From Bacillus sp. REN16 (GTDB lineage Bacteria; Bacillota; Bacilli; Bacillales; Bacillaceae_L), in the NCBI RefSeq assembly GCF_020731355.1, contig NZ_JAJFZK010000008.1, positions 62,001-126,000 on the forward strand: 64,000 nt of DNA, in the 5' to 3' direction. Position numbers and translations under genes: made by a program. A model generated the notes under the pieces. It searched no databases. It had not been told where the DNA came from and saw only the letters and a list, made by a program, of their open reading frames with translations. Below are positions 47,774 to 55,896 of this stretch, in pieces; the first letter of the stretch is position 1, and every line of letters begins with the position of its first letter.

Positions 47774-47803
47774 TTGCCTGAAAATTTTAAAACAAGTTAT
47801 ACT
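47774..47803 (+). promoter_or_regulatory. Promoter of the dehydroquinase gene
   Basis: TTGCCT at 47774-47779 and TATACT at 47798-47803, spaced 18 nt, 41 nt before the start codon. Confidence 0.55.
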
Positions 47804-47844
47804 AAAGGTATTTAATAATACGAAAGTGGTTAGGGGAAGAAAAA

Positions 47845-48288
47845 ATGAAAAAAATTCTGATGCTGCATGGAATTAATCATAACATGTTTGGAAAAAGGGA
47901 TCCTGTTCAATATGGTACAGTGACCTTAGAGGAAATTGATGCTGGACTGAATGAGTTAGCAAATGAACTTGGAGTCGAAATTGAAAGTTTCCAGACTAAT
48001 CATGAAGGTGAGATGTGCGAAAGAATTCATAAGGCATATCTTGAAAATAAAGATGCTGTGATCATAAATGCTGGAGCATGGACACATTATAGTTATGGAT
48101 TGAGAGATGCTCTAGCGATTCTTGAGGTACCAATCATTGAAATCCATATGTCAAATATTCATGCGCGGGAAGAGTTCAGACATAAATCGGTTTTTGCGGA
48201 AATTGTGAATGGCCAGATTTGTGGATTTGGACAAGACAGCTACAATCTTGGTTTACGTGCGGCGGTATCTTTGATTAAAGATAAATAA
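47845..48288 (+). CDS. aroQ: Type II 3-dehydroquinate dehydratase, variant form
   Basis: 147 residues of the flavodoxin-like type II dehydroquinase family. Catalytic Tyr in VQYGTV, INAGAWTHYS with the catalytic His, the substrate-binding IHMSN and REEFR loop are present. The first loop reads HGINHNMFGKRDP instead of the usual NGPNLNLLGxREP, so it belongs to a divergent subgroup that may act in quinate/shikimate breakdown or on a related substrate. Ribosome site AGGGGAAG. Confidence 0.8.
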   Translation: MKKILMLHGINHNMFGKRDPVQYGTVTLEEIDAGLNELANELGVEIESFQTNHEGEMCERIHKAYLENKDAVIINAGAWTHYSYGLRDALAILEVPIIEIHMSNIHAREEFRHKSVFAEIVNGQICGFGQDSYNLGLRAAVSLIKDK

Positions 48289-48300
48289 GGAGTATTTTAA

Positions 48301-48342
48301 TGGCACTCAACGATTATTCGCTGAGTGCCAAATTAATTTTAT
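48301..48342. terminator. Bidirectional terminator
   Basis: TGGCACTCA / TGAGTGCCA, 9 bp with a 12-nt loop, flanked by T-rich sequence on both sides. Confidence 0.7.
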
Positions 48343-48359
48343 CATCTTCATTAAACATC

Positions 48360-49088
48360 TTATTTCCCTATAAACATCTGTGTCCAATAATTGCCTTCCA
48401 CATGACCGACGCCAATATGTGTAAAGTTTGAGCTTAAGATATTCTTACGGTGACCTTCACTGTTCATCCACGCATTTACTACTTCCTGTGGTGAACGTTG
48501 TCCCATTGCAATATTTTCACCAGCCGCACGATACTGAATTCCAAATTGCTTCATCATGTCAAATGGCGATCCGTAAGTAGGACTTGTATGTGAAAAATAC
48601 CCCTTACTCTTCATATCCGAAGACTTTGTTCTCGCGACGTCACTTAATTTCAAATCAATTTTTAGTGGCTGTAACCCGTATTTTGCTCGTTCATTATTTG
48701 TTAATGTTACAACTTCTTGCTCAAACTGACTTAAGGAATAAGCAGCTTGATTAGTAGTTTCATTTGTTTGTTCTGCTGGTTGTTGTACAGGCTGCTGAAT
48801 AGCAGGGGCCTCTTTAACAGGTTCTTCTGCCTTTGGTTGTGTGGGCACTTCAGGTTGTGGTGTAGGAGCCTCCACATTTGGCTGAGTTTGACCATATTGA
48901 GAGTAGTATTTTTTTAGTAAGCTTTGAATCAGGTTATTCCAATTCGTAGAGTTAGAGTTTTGTACGGATACGACGTAACGGCCTTCATATCCATTGTTTG
49001 GGCCATTTAGCTGCTCCGCAGAACTTGCCAATGGAACCGTAACTAATAGCGCACCTGCTACTGCTAAAGATAGTATTGTTTTCTTCAT
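48360..49088 (-). CDS. Secreted CAP-domain (SCP/PR1) protein, YkwD-like
   Basis: 242 residues: signal peptide (1-24, ending ASSAEQ), a short N-terminal segment, a Pro/Gln/Glu-rich linker (about 72-115), and a CAP domain (about 122-242) with HTSPTYGSPFDMM, AGENIAMG and WMNSEGHRKNILS. Such Bacillus proteins are secreted or spore-associated; their activity is unsettled. AAGGAGG precedes the start. Transcribed alone. Confidence 0.88.
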   Translation of the reverse strand: MKKTILSLAVAGALLVTVPLASSAEQLNGPNNGYEGRYVVSVQNSNSTNWNNLIQSLLKKYYSQYGQTQPNVEAPTPQPEVPTQPKAEEPVKEAPAIQQPVQQPAEQTNETTNQAAYSLSQFEQEVVTLTNNERAKYGLQPLKIDLKLSDVARTKSSDMKSKGYFSHTSPTYGSPFDMMKQFGIQYRAAGENIAMGQRSPQEVVNAWMNSEGHRKNILSSNFTHIGVGHVEGNYWTQMFIGK

Positions 49089-49380
49089 AATAAGTCCTCC
49101 TTGTTGTATGTCCGATCACTACACCAAAATCATAGCATGTGATTTTTGTAATAATTGAGGAAGACTTTTCCTGCTATTACTTTTCTACTATTTTTATGTC
49201 TATTGAGAGCCGAAAATAGATAGAATTACTAAACAGAATATGCTGCCCATTTTTGGAATGACAGGTAAAAGATACTTAGATCTACCTATTGACAGGTTTG
49301 AAATATTTGATGGATTATGTCGTATTTTACTATTAAATGACGAATATGACGTAGGGAAAGATGGGACAGTGAGTCTGTCC
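49089..49380. other. Intergenic region with an unexplained short frame
   Basis: 292 nt. A plus-strand frame from ATG 49240 (or 49258) to TAG 49389 reads PIFGMTGKRYLDLPIDRFE and on through ILLLNDEYDVGK, protein-like but without ribosome site or recognised family; possibly a gene fragment. A GGGACAG / CTGTCCC palindrome lies at 49363-49381. Confidence 0.3.
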
Positions 49381-49381
49381 C
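49363..49381. repeat. Dispersed palindrome of the GGGACAG family
   Basis: GGGACAG-TGAGT-CTGTCCC, a perfect 7-bp inverted repeat touching the stop codon of the SGNH hydrolase gene. Confidence 0.55.
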
Positions 49382-50127
49382 TAAAATAGATTGAGCATTA
49401 GTTTTTCCGCTATCAAACGATATTGTTCGGCTTTAAAGTGAATCCCATCACTTAGATTTCCTTTTATAGGAATTTCCGAACCATTTACATATTGGACCTT
49501 TTCCTCCTGCGCAATTGATTTAATTACATTTGTATAGTGTTCTTGATTTTCAATACCATTATTTTTATTGTTTGTAATGGAGGTTGGGGAAATAATCGCA
49601 ACTTCGATTCCGTTTTCCACAAACTTTTGTATTAATTGTCGATTGTTATCTCGATATTGTTCAACAGGAACGGGCAACGCGTTCGGGCTATATTTTCTGT
49701 GGCCCCTTGCATCATTAATGCCAAACATAGAAATGACCAAGTCCGGTTGATAGTTTAGAACCTCACTTTTTATATTTTCTATTGCCTGTACAGAGGTCCA
49801 GCCTGGATGTCCTTTATTAATCACTTTTATCTTTTGATAGCCGTACTTTTTTCTGAGCTCTCTTTCTAACACTTGTGGATAAGGGTTTTTTACCTGATAT
49901 ACTTTTCCGCTTCGAGCATCCCGATCATATCCCCACGTAATGGAATCACCATAGGCCACGATTGTAACAGGTTGCTGATGATTAAGTTTTTCAAGGACGG
50001 AATACTCGTAGTCGGTGGTTGATACTGGTTTAGCAGCTTTACTTTTCTGTTGAATAGTAAACAAAACAAATACACAAATAAGTATTGATAAAAAATAAAA
50101 AAGGTAAACTTTTGGAGAATTCCTCAT
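49381..50127 (-). CDS. SGNH/GDSL hydrolase, membrane-anchored or secreted
   Basis: 248 residues with one N-terminal membrane segment (about 7-24) and an SGNH esterase fold: nucleophile Ser in AYGDSITWGY, Gly in KGHPGWTS, Asn in FGINDARG and the Asp-x-x-His pair in SDGIHF. It likely removes acyl groups from lipids or wall polymers outside the cell. ATG 50145 lies upstream of the AAAAAGGAG ribosome site, so ATG 50127 is the start. Confidence 0.85.
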   Translation of the reverse strand: MRNSPKVYLFYFLSILICVFVLFTIQQKSKAAKPVSTTDYEYSVLEKLNHQQPVTIVAYGDSITWGYDRDARSGKVYQVKNPYPQVLERELRKKYGYQKIKVINKGHPGWTSVQAIENIKSEVLNYQPDLVISMFGINDARGHRKYSPNALPVPVEQYRDNNRQLIQKFVENGIEVAIISPTSITNNKNNGIENQEHYTNVIKSIAQEEKVQYVNGSEIPIKGNLSDGIHFKAEQYRLIAEKLMLNLF

Positions 50128-50207
50128 TTTGATCTCCTTTTTCATATGAGATGTACTATTACTATTTACGAATGAAAGGAAAATACTACATAATTTTCGG
50201 GGATTTA

Positions 50208-50378
50208 CAGCCTTTTTAGGTACTAAAAGGCTGATACTACCATGATATAATTTAATATACTAAAAAAACCTGTCCCGTAAGCCCTGTTTGACTAATAAGC
50301 TGATATATTTTCGCCTTCACTTTTTTCCCTTTATGATTTTTGTTTAAATGGTGGAACGGGGGACTTGTCACCAAGACC
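50208..50378. other. Intergenic stretch with hairpin and repeat fragments
   Basis: AGCCTTTT..AAAAGGCT (50208-50233) is a hairpin. Fragments CCTGTCCCGTAAG near 50270 and GGGGGACTTGTCACC near 50360 resemble the GGGACAGG dispersed family. No gene seen. Confidence 0.4.
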
Positions 50379-52313
50379 CTAGTCTTCCAACCATTGACCT
50401 TCTACATATTTGCGGTTCATGTCTTTTTTTATTTTGCGATATTCCTTACTTTTGAAGATGATGTCAAAATCGTAATCAGGCGGATAGAGCTCCTCAGCTG
50501 CAATTTTTAACTCGAGTCTCTTATAGTTAATCGTTCTTTTTTCTCCTTTAATTTGCACTATATAATCTCCATGATCATTTGGACCTTTGTACACAATGCC
50601 GGTTTCACCTGATGAAGGGAGGAGAACGTTGTCTCCCTGGTTGTAGATTGTTACCTTAGATACAGGTTGTTCTTGTTTCCTTTTTCCAACATTGCTCCGT
50701 GCATATTTATTTACAATGACTTGCTTTTGATAGGAAGGCGATTGTAATGTTTCTTGAGTCATGTTTTGATGGAAATCCTTATGCTCTTGATATGCCTTAT
50801 GATGTGCGCGTTCAAGCAGTGAAGGATGCATCCCGAGTTTTGCTGCGATATCGAAGGCTTGGCTTTGTCCGCTCTTTCCGAGTAATAGTCTATATGTTGG
50901 TTGTAAAGTATGGATATCAAATTCCATTGAACCATTTATAAAGCCTTCCGTTTCATCTGCAAATTTCTTCATTTCACTGTAATGGGTCGTCGCAAATAAG
51001 GTAGCGCCTTTTTCATATAGCTGCTCCAAAATGACAATAGCGAGGGCCATTCCTTCCCGTGGGTCAGTACCGGAACCTAGTTCATCAATTAACACAAGCG
51101 ATGCATCATTTGTCGCTTGTAAAATGTCAATAATATTCACCATCCGGGAGCTAAACGTGCTTAAGTTTTGCTCAATGCTTTGACCATCTCCAATATCGAC
51201 AAAGATATGTTGGAAGATGGCAATTTCACTTCCTTTTCCGGCCGGGATTGGGAGACCCGATTGAGCCATCAATGTTAAGAGCCCCACCGTTTTTAATGTA
51301 ACTGTTTTTCCGCCAGTATTTGGTCCAGTAATCACAAGAGCACGTTCCTTTTCTCCAATCGGAATGGTGAGTGGAACAGCCTTGTTTCCTAGCATCGGAT
51401 GGCGTGCGTCCTTAAGATCAATCCTGAACTCCTCGTTGATCGTTGGGATATCTGCCTGTATCATTTGACTGTATTTCGCTTTGGCAAAGAGAACATCGTA
51501 ATGATGCATGGTTTCAACGGCAACCTGGATGACTGGTTCATAAGAAAGAAACAGCTGGGTTAGTTCATATAAAATTCGCTCAACCTCTGTTTCTTCAGCG
51601 ATTTTAATAAGCTCAATATCCTCCTGAAGTAACCCTAATTCCACAGGCTCGATAAAAAGGGTGGAGCCAGAAGATGAAGTATCTAATACTGAGCCTTGAA
51701 TCTTTTTCCGATATTCTTTTTTCACGGCCAGAACATATCGACCAGAACGTTCAGTGACATTCGTTTCTTGCAGGTACGGAGAAATCCTTCCGCTTTTCAC
51801 TAAGGACTGTGCTTTATCTTTTAATTTCTCCTGCCCGATAGCAAGCTGTCTTCGCAAATAGTTCAGGTCACTTGAAGCATAATCATCCACTTGGCCATTT
51901 CGTAAACAGCGGCTAATTTCGGCTTCCAGTTGTGATACATCCCCAACCGATGAAGCATACATGCTTACCATCGGACCGGCAAATTCCTTGTCTTTCATGA
52001 ATTGTTTTAATTTTTGGCAGTGGTCTAGGAACGAGACAATCTGAGTCAATTGGTCGACTTTTAGCGCCATGCCTTTTTTTGCTTGTGTGATGTAATATCC
52101 GATTTGATCTAAAGAGTGAATCGGTATACTTCCGCTAATTTTTATGATGTTCATTGCTTCTGAAATTTCATGTAAAGAATGCTCGATTTTCTTTTTGTTT
52201 TGTGTTGGTCTTAACGATAGAAGTGTTTCTTTTCCTCTGTTTGTTCTAGCGAATTCTGAGATTTCGTTCAAAATTTGGTAATAGCCTAATGCTTCCATTG
52301 TTTGAGTATTCAA
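50379..52313 (-). CDS. MutS2-family ATPase lacking the Smr nuclease domain
   Basis: 644 residues. Residues 1-300 form the MutS2 lever/clamp region, Walker A is GPNTGGKTVTLKT near 329, Walker B LVLIDELGSGTDPREG near 411 and TTHYSEM follows. A KOW-like beta domain lies at about 555-600 (GDNVLLPSSGETGIVYKGP). Full MutS2 is about 785 residues and ends in an Smr endonuclease; here the protein stops after a charged tail and no Smr motif is present. MutS2 splits collided ribosomes in B. subtilis, so a ribosome-directed role is plausible. TTG 52313 has AGGAGG at 7 nt; the first ATG is too far. The long leader upstream is annotated separately. Confidence 0.82.
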   Translation of the reverse strand: MNTQTMEALGYYQILNEISEFARTNRGKETLLSLRPTQNKKKIEHSLHEISEAMNIIKISGSIPIHSLDQIGYYITQAKKGMALKVDQLTQIVSFLDHCQKLKQFMKDKEFAGPMVSMYASSVGDVSQLEAEISRCLRNGQVDDYASSDLNYLRRQLAIGQEKLKDKAQSLVKSGRISPYLQETNVTERSGRYVLAVKKEYRKKIQGSVLDTSSSGSTLFIEPVELGLLQEDIELIKIAEETEVERILYELTQLFLSYEPVIQVAVETMHHYDVLFAKAKYSQMIQADIPTINEEFRIDLKDARHPMLGNKAVPLTIPIGEKERALVITGPNTGGKTVTLKTVGLLTLMAQSGLPIPAGKGSEIAIFQHIFVDIGDGQSIEQNLSTFSSRMVNIIDILQATNDASLVLIDELGSGTDPREGMALAIVILEQLYEKGATLFATTHYSEMKKFADETEGFINGSMEFDIHTLQPTYRLLLGKSGQSQAFDIAAKLGMHPSLLERAHHKAYQEHKDFHQNMTQETLQSPSYQKQVIVNKYARSNVGKRKQEQPVSKVTIYNQGDNVLLPSSGETGIVYKGPNDHGDYIVQIKGEKRTINYKRLELKIAAEELYPPDYDFDIIFKSKEYRKIKKDMNRKYVEGQWLED

Positions 52314-52374
52314 TGGTAATCCTCCTTTTTATATATGAAAAGTAATGCATGAGGACTTGTTCACGGGCTGGTTC

Positions 52375-52413
52375 TAACAAAAAAGCCGCCATGAACAAAG
52401 CGCTCATGACGGC
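52375..52413 (-). terminator. Leader terminator before the MutS2-like gene
   Basis: On the minus strand GCCGTCATGA pairs with TCATGGCGGC (one U-G pair) around a 9-nt loop, followed by seven T. It ends 62 nt before the MutS2-like start and has no T run in the other direction. Confidence 0.8.
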
Positions 52414-52598
52414 AGAAGATAGACCTCGGGCTTAGAATGCCTGGTTTTCTAAACACAAAAAAACCATGACAAACATGCCATAGCAGGATCTATTTTTCAT
52501 AGCTATGATGCGTGTTCTTAACTTTCTAAAAGAAGCCATAGTGAAATAAACATAGCAATTGCTACGTTTTTGCTTCTTCCAGCTATCCAATTATGGAT

Positions 52599-52622
52599 TT
52601 AGTTAAGAACCACCGATAACAT
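52599..52622 (-). CDS. Candidate leader peptide of the MutS2-like gene
   Basis: ATG 52622 follows AAAGGGG by 9 nt and encodes MLSVVLN then stop. An alternative overlapping frame from ATG 52630 reads MSLCYRWFLTKSIIG but starts only 1 nt after the ribosome site. Either frame overlaps the first arm of the main leader stem, so a ribosome paused there would change the fold. Confidence 0.45.
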   Translation of the reverse strand: MLSVVLN

Positions 52623-52667
52623 AAACTCATACCCCTTTAAATAAGGAATTATTTTACTTCCACTTTC

Positions 52668-52697
52668 TTTATATCCTATGCTCGTATTAGAAGTCAA
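52668..52697 (-). promoter_or_regulatory. Promoter of the MutS2-like leader
   Basis: On the minus strand TTGACT (52697-52692) and TATAAA (52673-52668) are spaced by 18 nt, a good SigA promoter. Confidence 0.65.
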
Positions 52698-52771
52698 GTG
52701 CATGTACGCATTCTTACGATCTTTAAAGAATATAATATAGGAAAATTAGACGTATTTTTGAGAGGGTAAAA

Positions 52772-53650
52772 ATGAGAATCAGAACTATATTATTCCAGTT
52801 ATGGAGCCTCACCTTTTTACTGATATTGGGGACGTTGCCATTGGTTGTTTTTAGTGGTAAGGATAAGGTGATTTTTCAAATAGAGAGGATTCCGAAAGAA
52901 ATCATTCCATTCCTAGAGGGTCTCTTTGACGGTAGTTCCTATTATTATTTGGATGGAGAGAGGGAACTGAATTTTTTTCATATTGTCGGAGGTTATTTCC
53001 TTTCATCACTGATCTATTTATTGATTGCCGGAGTGTTTGTGATTGTTCTATCGATTATTTTTGGTATTTGGTTTCGGAGAAGAAGTGAGAAGGGATTACA
53101 TCCCATAATCGGTTTTATTGGATTAATTCCAGATTTTGTTCTGGTGTTCTTACTTCAGCTTCTTGTGATTTATATTTATGAAACAACCGGTTGGAAAACT
53201 GTCAGAGTAGCATCATCAAATATGGACGAACCTGCAATTGTACTGCCTTTGATTACTCTGTTCATTCTTCCTTTTGTCTATTTGGTTAGGTCTTTACGTG
53301 ATAAATCCTCCGACGTATTAACAGAAGATTATATTCGAACAGCTTTATCGAAAGGTTTTCGTAAAAGATATATCTATCTGTATCATGTGACCCCTAACGT
53401 CATTCCCTTTTTAAAAGCTGATCTTCATAAAGTTGTTTCGATTATGATAGGAAATCTGTTCATTATTGAATATCTCTATAATTATAAAGGGCTAACATCC
53501 ATGCTATTTCCGATGCGATTCGAATACCAATATAATTTGTTCATCCTATGTTTTCTATCATTTTTTATCTTATATATTACAGTTTATTTCACTATGAAGC
53601 TAATCGTGATCTTGATTGAGAGGACACTAAAACATGCGCACTCGTTATAA
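52772..53650 (+). CDS. Opp/Dpp-type ABC transporter permease (OppB-like)
   Basis: 292 residues with about six membrane segments. The N-terminal segment and C-terminal BPD_transp_1 block resemble OppB/DppB; the coupling loop reads TEDYIRTALSKGFRKRYIYLYHVTPNVIP. It overlaps the next permease gene by 17 nt. No ATPase or binding-protein gene is adjacent, so the pair must borrow these elsewhere or have another role. It is divergent from the MutS2-like transcript. Confidence 0.8.
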   Translation: MRIRTILFQLWSLTFLLILGTLPLVVFSGKDKVIFQIERIPKEIIPFLEGLFDGSSYYYLDGERELNFFHIVGGYFLSSLIYLLIAGVFVIVLSIIFGIWFRRRSEKGLHPIIGFIGLIPDFVLVFLLQLLVIYIYETTGWKTVRVASSNMDEPAIVLPLITLFILPFVYLVRSLRDKSSDVLTEDYIRTALSKGFRKRYIYLYHVTPNVIPFLKADLHKVVSIMIGNLFIIEYLYNYKGLTSMLFPMRFEYQYNLFILCFLSFFILYITVYFTMKLIVILIERTLKHAHSL

Positions 53651-54545
53651 TATAAGTCTAATCATTGGGTCACTGCTACTCCTTTTGTTTGTTGTGCTGG
53701 GCTTGTTTGGTCCATTGTTTGCACCGTATGACGAGGATTATTCGAAGAAAATCAAATATGTACAAACAGACGAAGGGGAGCAGCTTCGCGCAGCACCGTT
53801 CCCGCCTTCAAAGGAACACGTATTTGGTACGGATAAATGGGGATATGATATTTTAACGTTAATGCTTTATGGGGCAAAGTATACAGTGTTTGCATCACTA
53901 GCAGTAGCCATTTGTCGGGTAATCATTGGTGGGTTCTTCGGGATGTATCATGCTTTACAAAAAAAGGAGCATCGAAGGACACCGAGATTCACATTATTAA
54001 GCGGGATTCCACCATTTCTAATCATCTATTTTGTAATGGTTGGGATTAATATTCAGTCCTCAGTAGGAATACGATCGTTGGTATTGTTTCAGTGTGTGTT
54101 GATGATTATTCTTGGAATTCCCGGAGTCTATCAGGTTGTATTTGAAAAAACGGTTGAAATTCGGGAGAGTCCGTTTGTGTTAGCATCTCAAACTGTTGGC
54201 GGCAATACATTTCATATTGTAAAAGAGCATATTTTTCCTACATTAAAAGGGAACCTTCTGCTTATATCGGTCAATGAGGTTATTCACGTCTTAAATTTAA
54301 TCGGTCAATTAGCGATATTTAATTTGTTCTTTGGAGGAACTGAAATGCAGCTCTCTCCAACAATATATCTCTCGATTACGAACGAATGGGCTGGATTAAT
54401 TGGCCAATCCCGGCTCACATTTTATTCTGCAAAATGGATTATCGGGTTTCCGTTGTTAGGATATTTATTATTCCTGTTTTCGCTATACCTTCTTGCCCAT
54501 GGGTTAAAGGAAAGTCATAGAAATAAATATCAGACGTATGTTTAG
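53634..54545 (+). CDS. Opp/Dpp-type ABC transporter permease (OppC-like)
   Basis: 303 residues. The N-terminus matches OppC (GLFGPLFAPYDEDYSKK, then EHVFGTDKWGYDILTLMLYGAKYT), followed by five further membrane segments and a coupling loop SPFVLASQTVGGNTFHIVKEHIFP. Translationally coupled to the OppB-like gene. Substrate unknown. Confidence 0.8.
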   Translation: MRTRYNISLIIGSLLLLLFVVLGLFGPLFAPYDEDYSKKIKYVQTDEGEQLRAAPFPPSKEHVFGTDKWGYDILTLMLYGAKYTVFASLAVAICRVIIGGFFGMYHALQKKEHRRTPRFTLLSGIPPFLIIYFVMVGINIQSSVGIRSLVLFQCVLMIILGIPGVYQVVFEKTVEIRESPFVLASQTVGGNTFHIVKEHIFPTLKGNLLLISVNEVIHVLNLIGQLAIFNLFFGGTEMQLSPTIYLSITNEWAGLIGQSRLTFYSAKWIIGFPLLGYLLFLFSLYLLAHGLKESHRNKYQTYV

Positions 54546-54687
54546 GGTCGCGGGGATCGTGACAGTTGAATTGAATTGGGCAAGATAGGAAAAATGTAGC
54601 TGATAAATAAGTACCGACTTTGAGCAAACTATCGTTTGAGGGAAGTGCAAAAAGGAATAGCAATTCCCAAATGAGGAGGTGGAATAA

Positions 54688-54885
54688 TTGGCAGAAAATA
54701 AACGAAATCGCGATGATGTTAATGCTGGTGAGGCACTAGGAACAGGTGCTGGTGCGACAGCTGGAGCAGTGGTTGGATCTGTATTAGGTCCCCTTGGCAC
54801 AGTTGCAGGGGCTATTGCCGGAGGTGCCCTTGGTAACAAAGTGGGCGAAGGCGCAGATGAGGCTGTGGAACAAGAAGAAAAATAA
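54688..54885 (+). CDS. Small glycine-zipper protein
   Basis: 65 residues: a charged start (AENKRNRDDVNAG), then a Gly/Ala-rich stretch of about 40 residues with GxxxG repeats (GTGAGATAGAVVGSVLG, GAIAGGALGNKVG) and an acidic tail. Such glycine zippers insert in or associate with membranes. TTG start with AGGAGGTGG. No signal peptide. Function unknown; general stress or spore proteins of this kind are common in Bacillus. Confidence 0.7.
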   Translation: MAENKRNRDDVNAGEALGTGAGATAGAVVGSVLGPLGTVAGAIAGGALGNKVGEGADEAVEQEEK

Positions 54886-55018
54886 AGGTAAGCTGATATT
54901 TACTGTCGTAGCCTATTTGATGAAAATACATGAGACTGAATCCAATAAGGGTTCAGTCTTTTCTTGGTTTCTAACTAAAATAGTCTCTATTTTAAAAGAA
55001 TGTTGCTTTTATATAAAA

Positions 55019-55181
55019 TGTAAACTCTGCTGATTGAAGCGGAAGGCGGCGACTCCAGCGGGAAAAGCGTGAGAGTTGAGACCCCACAGGAGCGTTAGCG
55101 ACGAGGAGGCTCAAGCCACGCCCGCGGAAAGCGTCCGCCTAGAGCGGAAATCAACCGTGTGTCGAAGCAACAAAGTTTACA
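55019..55181. repeat. GC-rich dispersed Bacillaceae repeat with terminal inverted repeats
   Basis: 163 nt, much richer in GC than its surroundings, bounded by TGTAAACT and AGTTTACA; the inverted ends continue as TGTAAACTyTGyTGmTT (3 differences in 17). The core carries GCGGAAGGCGGCGACTCC, GTTGAGACCCCACAGGAGCG, GAGGAGGCTCAAGCCACGCC and GCGGAAAGCGTCCGCC, which I recognise as a repeat found many times across Bacillaceae genomes. No coding potential; probably a miniature mobile or structured RNA-like element. It fills most of the 55.0-55.2 kb gap. Confidence 0.75.
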
Positions 55182-55299
55182 AAAACAGTATTAAAATAAG
55201 ACCAGCGACCTAGTCATTATTTAGTCCCCGGTCGGTTAAACCCATTCATTTCCTTTTGTATGATGATTACATGAGATTGTTAGGATGGGGAGAATGATT

Positions 55300-55896
55300 A
55301 TGTCAGAAAAGAAGGTTTATATTCTTTTAACAGATACCGGGACATTATTTACAAGGTTGATAAAGCTATGTACGAAAAAGCCTTATAATCATGCATCAAT
55401 AGCCTTCGACTCTGAATTGTCAGAGGTATATAGTTTTGGAAGAAAGACAGCTAGGAATCCATTTATTGGGGGATTTGTAAAAGAGGACGTGAAGAGAGGT
55501 TTGTTTAAACGGGCCGATTGTGCCATCTATTCGATTAAAGTTACAGAAATTGACTTACAAAAAATGCAAAGCTATCTAACCGAAATTGAAGCGCAAAAGA
55601 AATATTACCGCTATAATTTTTTAGGCTTATTTGGAGTTTTGTTTAATAAACCATTAAGAAGAAAGAAGGCCTTCTTCTGTTCTCAGTTTGTAGCATCTAT
55701 ACTTAACGAATGTAGCAGTGTTGACTTCGAAAAACCACTCTCCCTTATTGCACCCAATGATTTACAAAGCATTGGATCACTGCAATTTGAATATGAAGGG
55801 AAGCTTACCAGTTATCAGACTAATAATGTAGAAAAAAGTGGGACGACAAACTTTCCCACTTTACTCTCTTTTACCTGCTATGCCGTAAAAAAATAA
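55300..55896 (+). CDS. Permuted papain-fold (YiiX/NlpC-P60-like) protein
   Basis: 198 residues. A His in KPYNHASIAFD and a Cys in KKAFFCSQFVASIL are ordered His-then-Cys, the mark of circularly permuted NlpC/P60 (YiiX/YycO) enzymes, which act on lipids or amides. No signal peptide or membrane segment. GGGGAG 7 nt before ATG 55300 sets the start over 55285 and 55294. The end overlaps the convergent TetR gene by 36 nt, and the last residues are encoded within a GTGGGA..TCCCAC palindrome region, so the C-terminus may be an added tail. Confidence 0.75.
   Translation: MSEKKVYILLTDTGTLFTRLIKLCTKKPYNHASIAFDSELSEVYSFGRKTARNPFIGGFVKEDVKRGLFKRADCAIYSIKVTEIDLQKMQSYLTEIEAQKKYYRYNFLGLFGVLFNKPLRRKKAFFCSQFVASILNECSSVDFEKPLSLIAPNDLQSIGSLQFEYEGKLTSYQTNNVEKSGTTNFPTLLSFTCYAVKK

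Larger units (their letters stand above)
52314..52661 (-). promoter_or_regulatory. Long structured, terminated leader of the MutS2-like gene (candidate attenuator)
   Basis: From a likely transcription start near 52661 the 350-nt leader holds: a ribosome site AAAGGGG with two small frames; GTTCTTAACT (52610-52601) pairing with AGTTAAGAAC (52523-52514); inside it GAAGAAGC (52579-52572) pairing with GCTTCTTT (52536-52529) and an inner AACGTAGC/GCTATGTT hairpin; then an intrinsic terminator (52413-52375). GGAAGAAG (52580-52573) can alternatively pair with CTTCTGCC (52418-52411), which would break the terminator. No T-box or known riboswitch signature was found. Confidence 0.65.

Noticed and set aside
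52314-52661. T-box or known riboswitch upstream of the MutS2-like gene
   Set aside because: No T-box sequence (GGTGG..CCGCG) before the terminator, and no S-box, M-box, yybP, ykkC or c-di-AMP signature.
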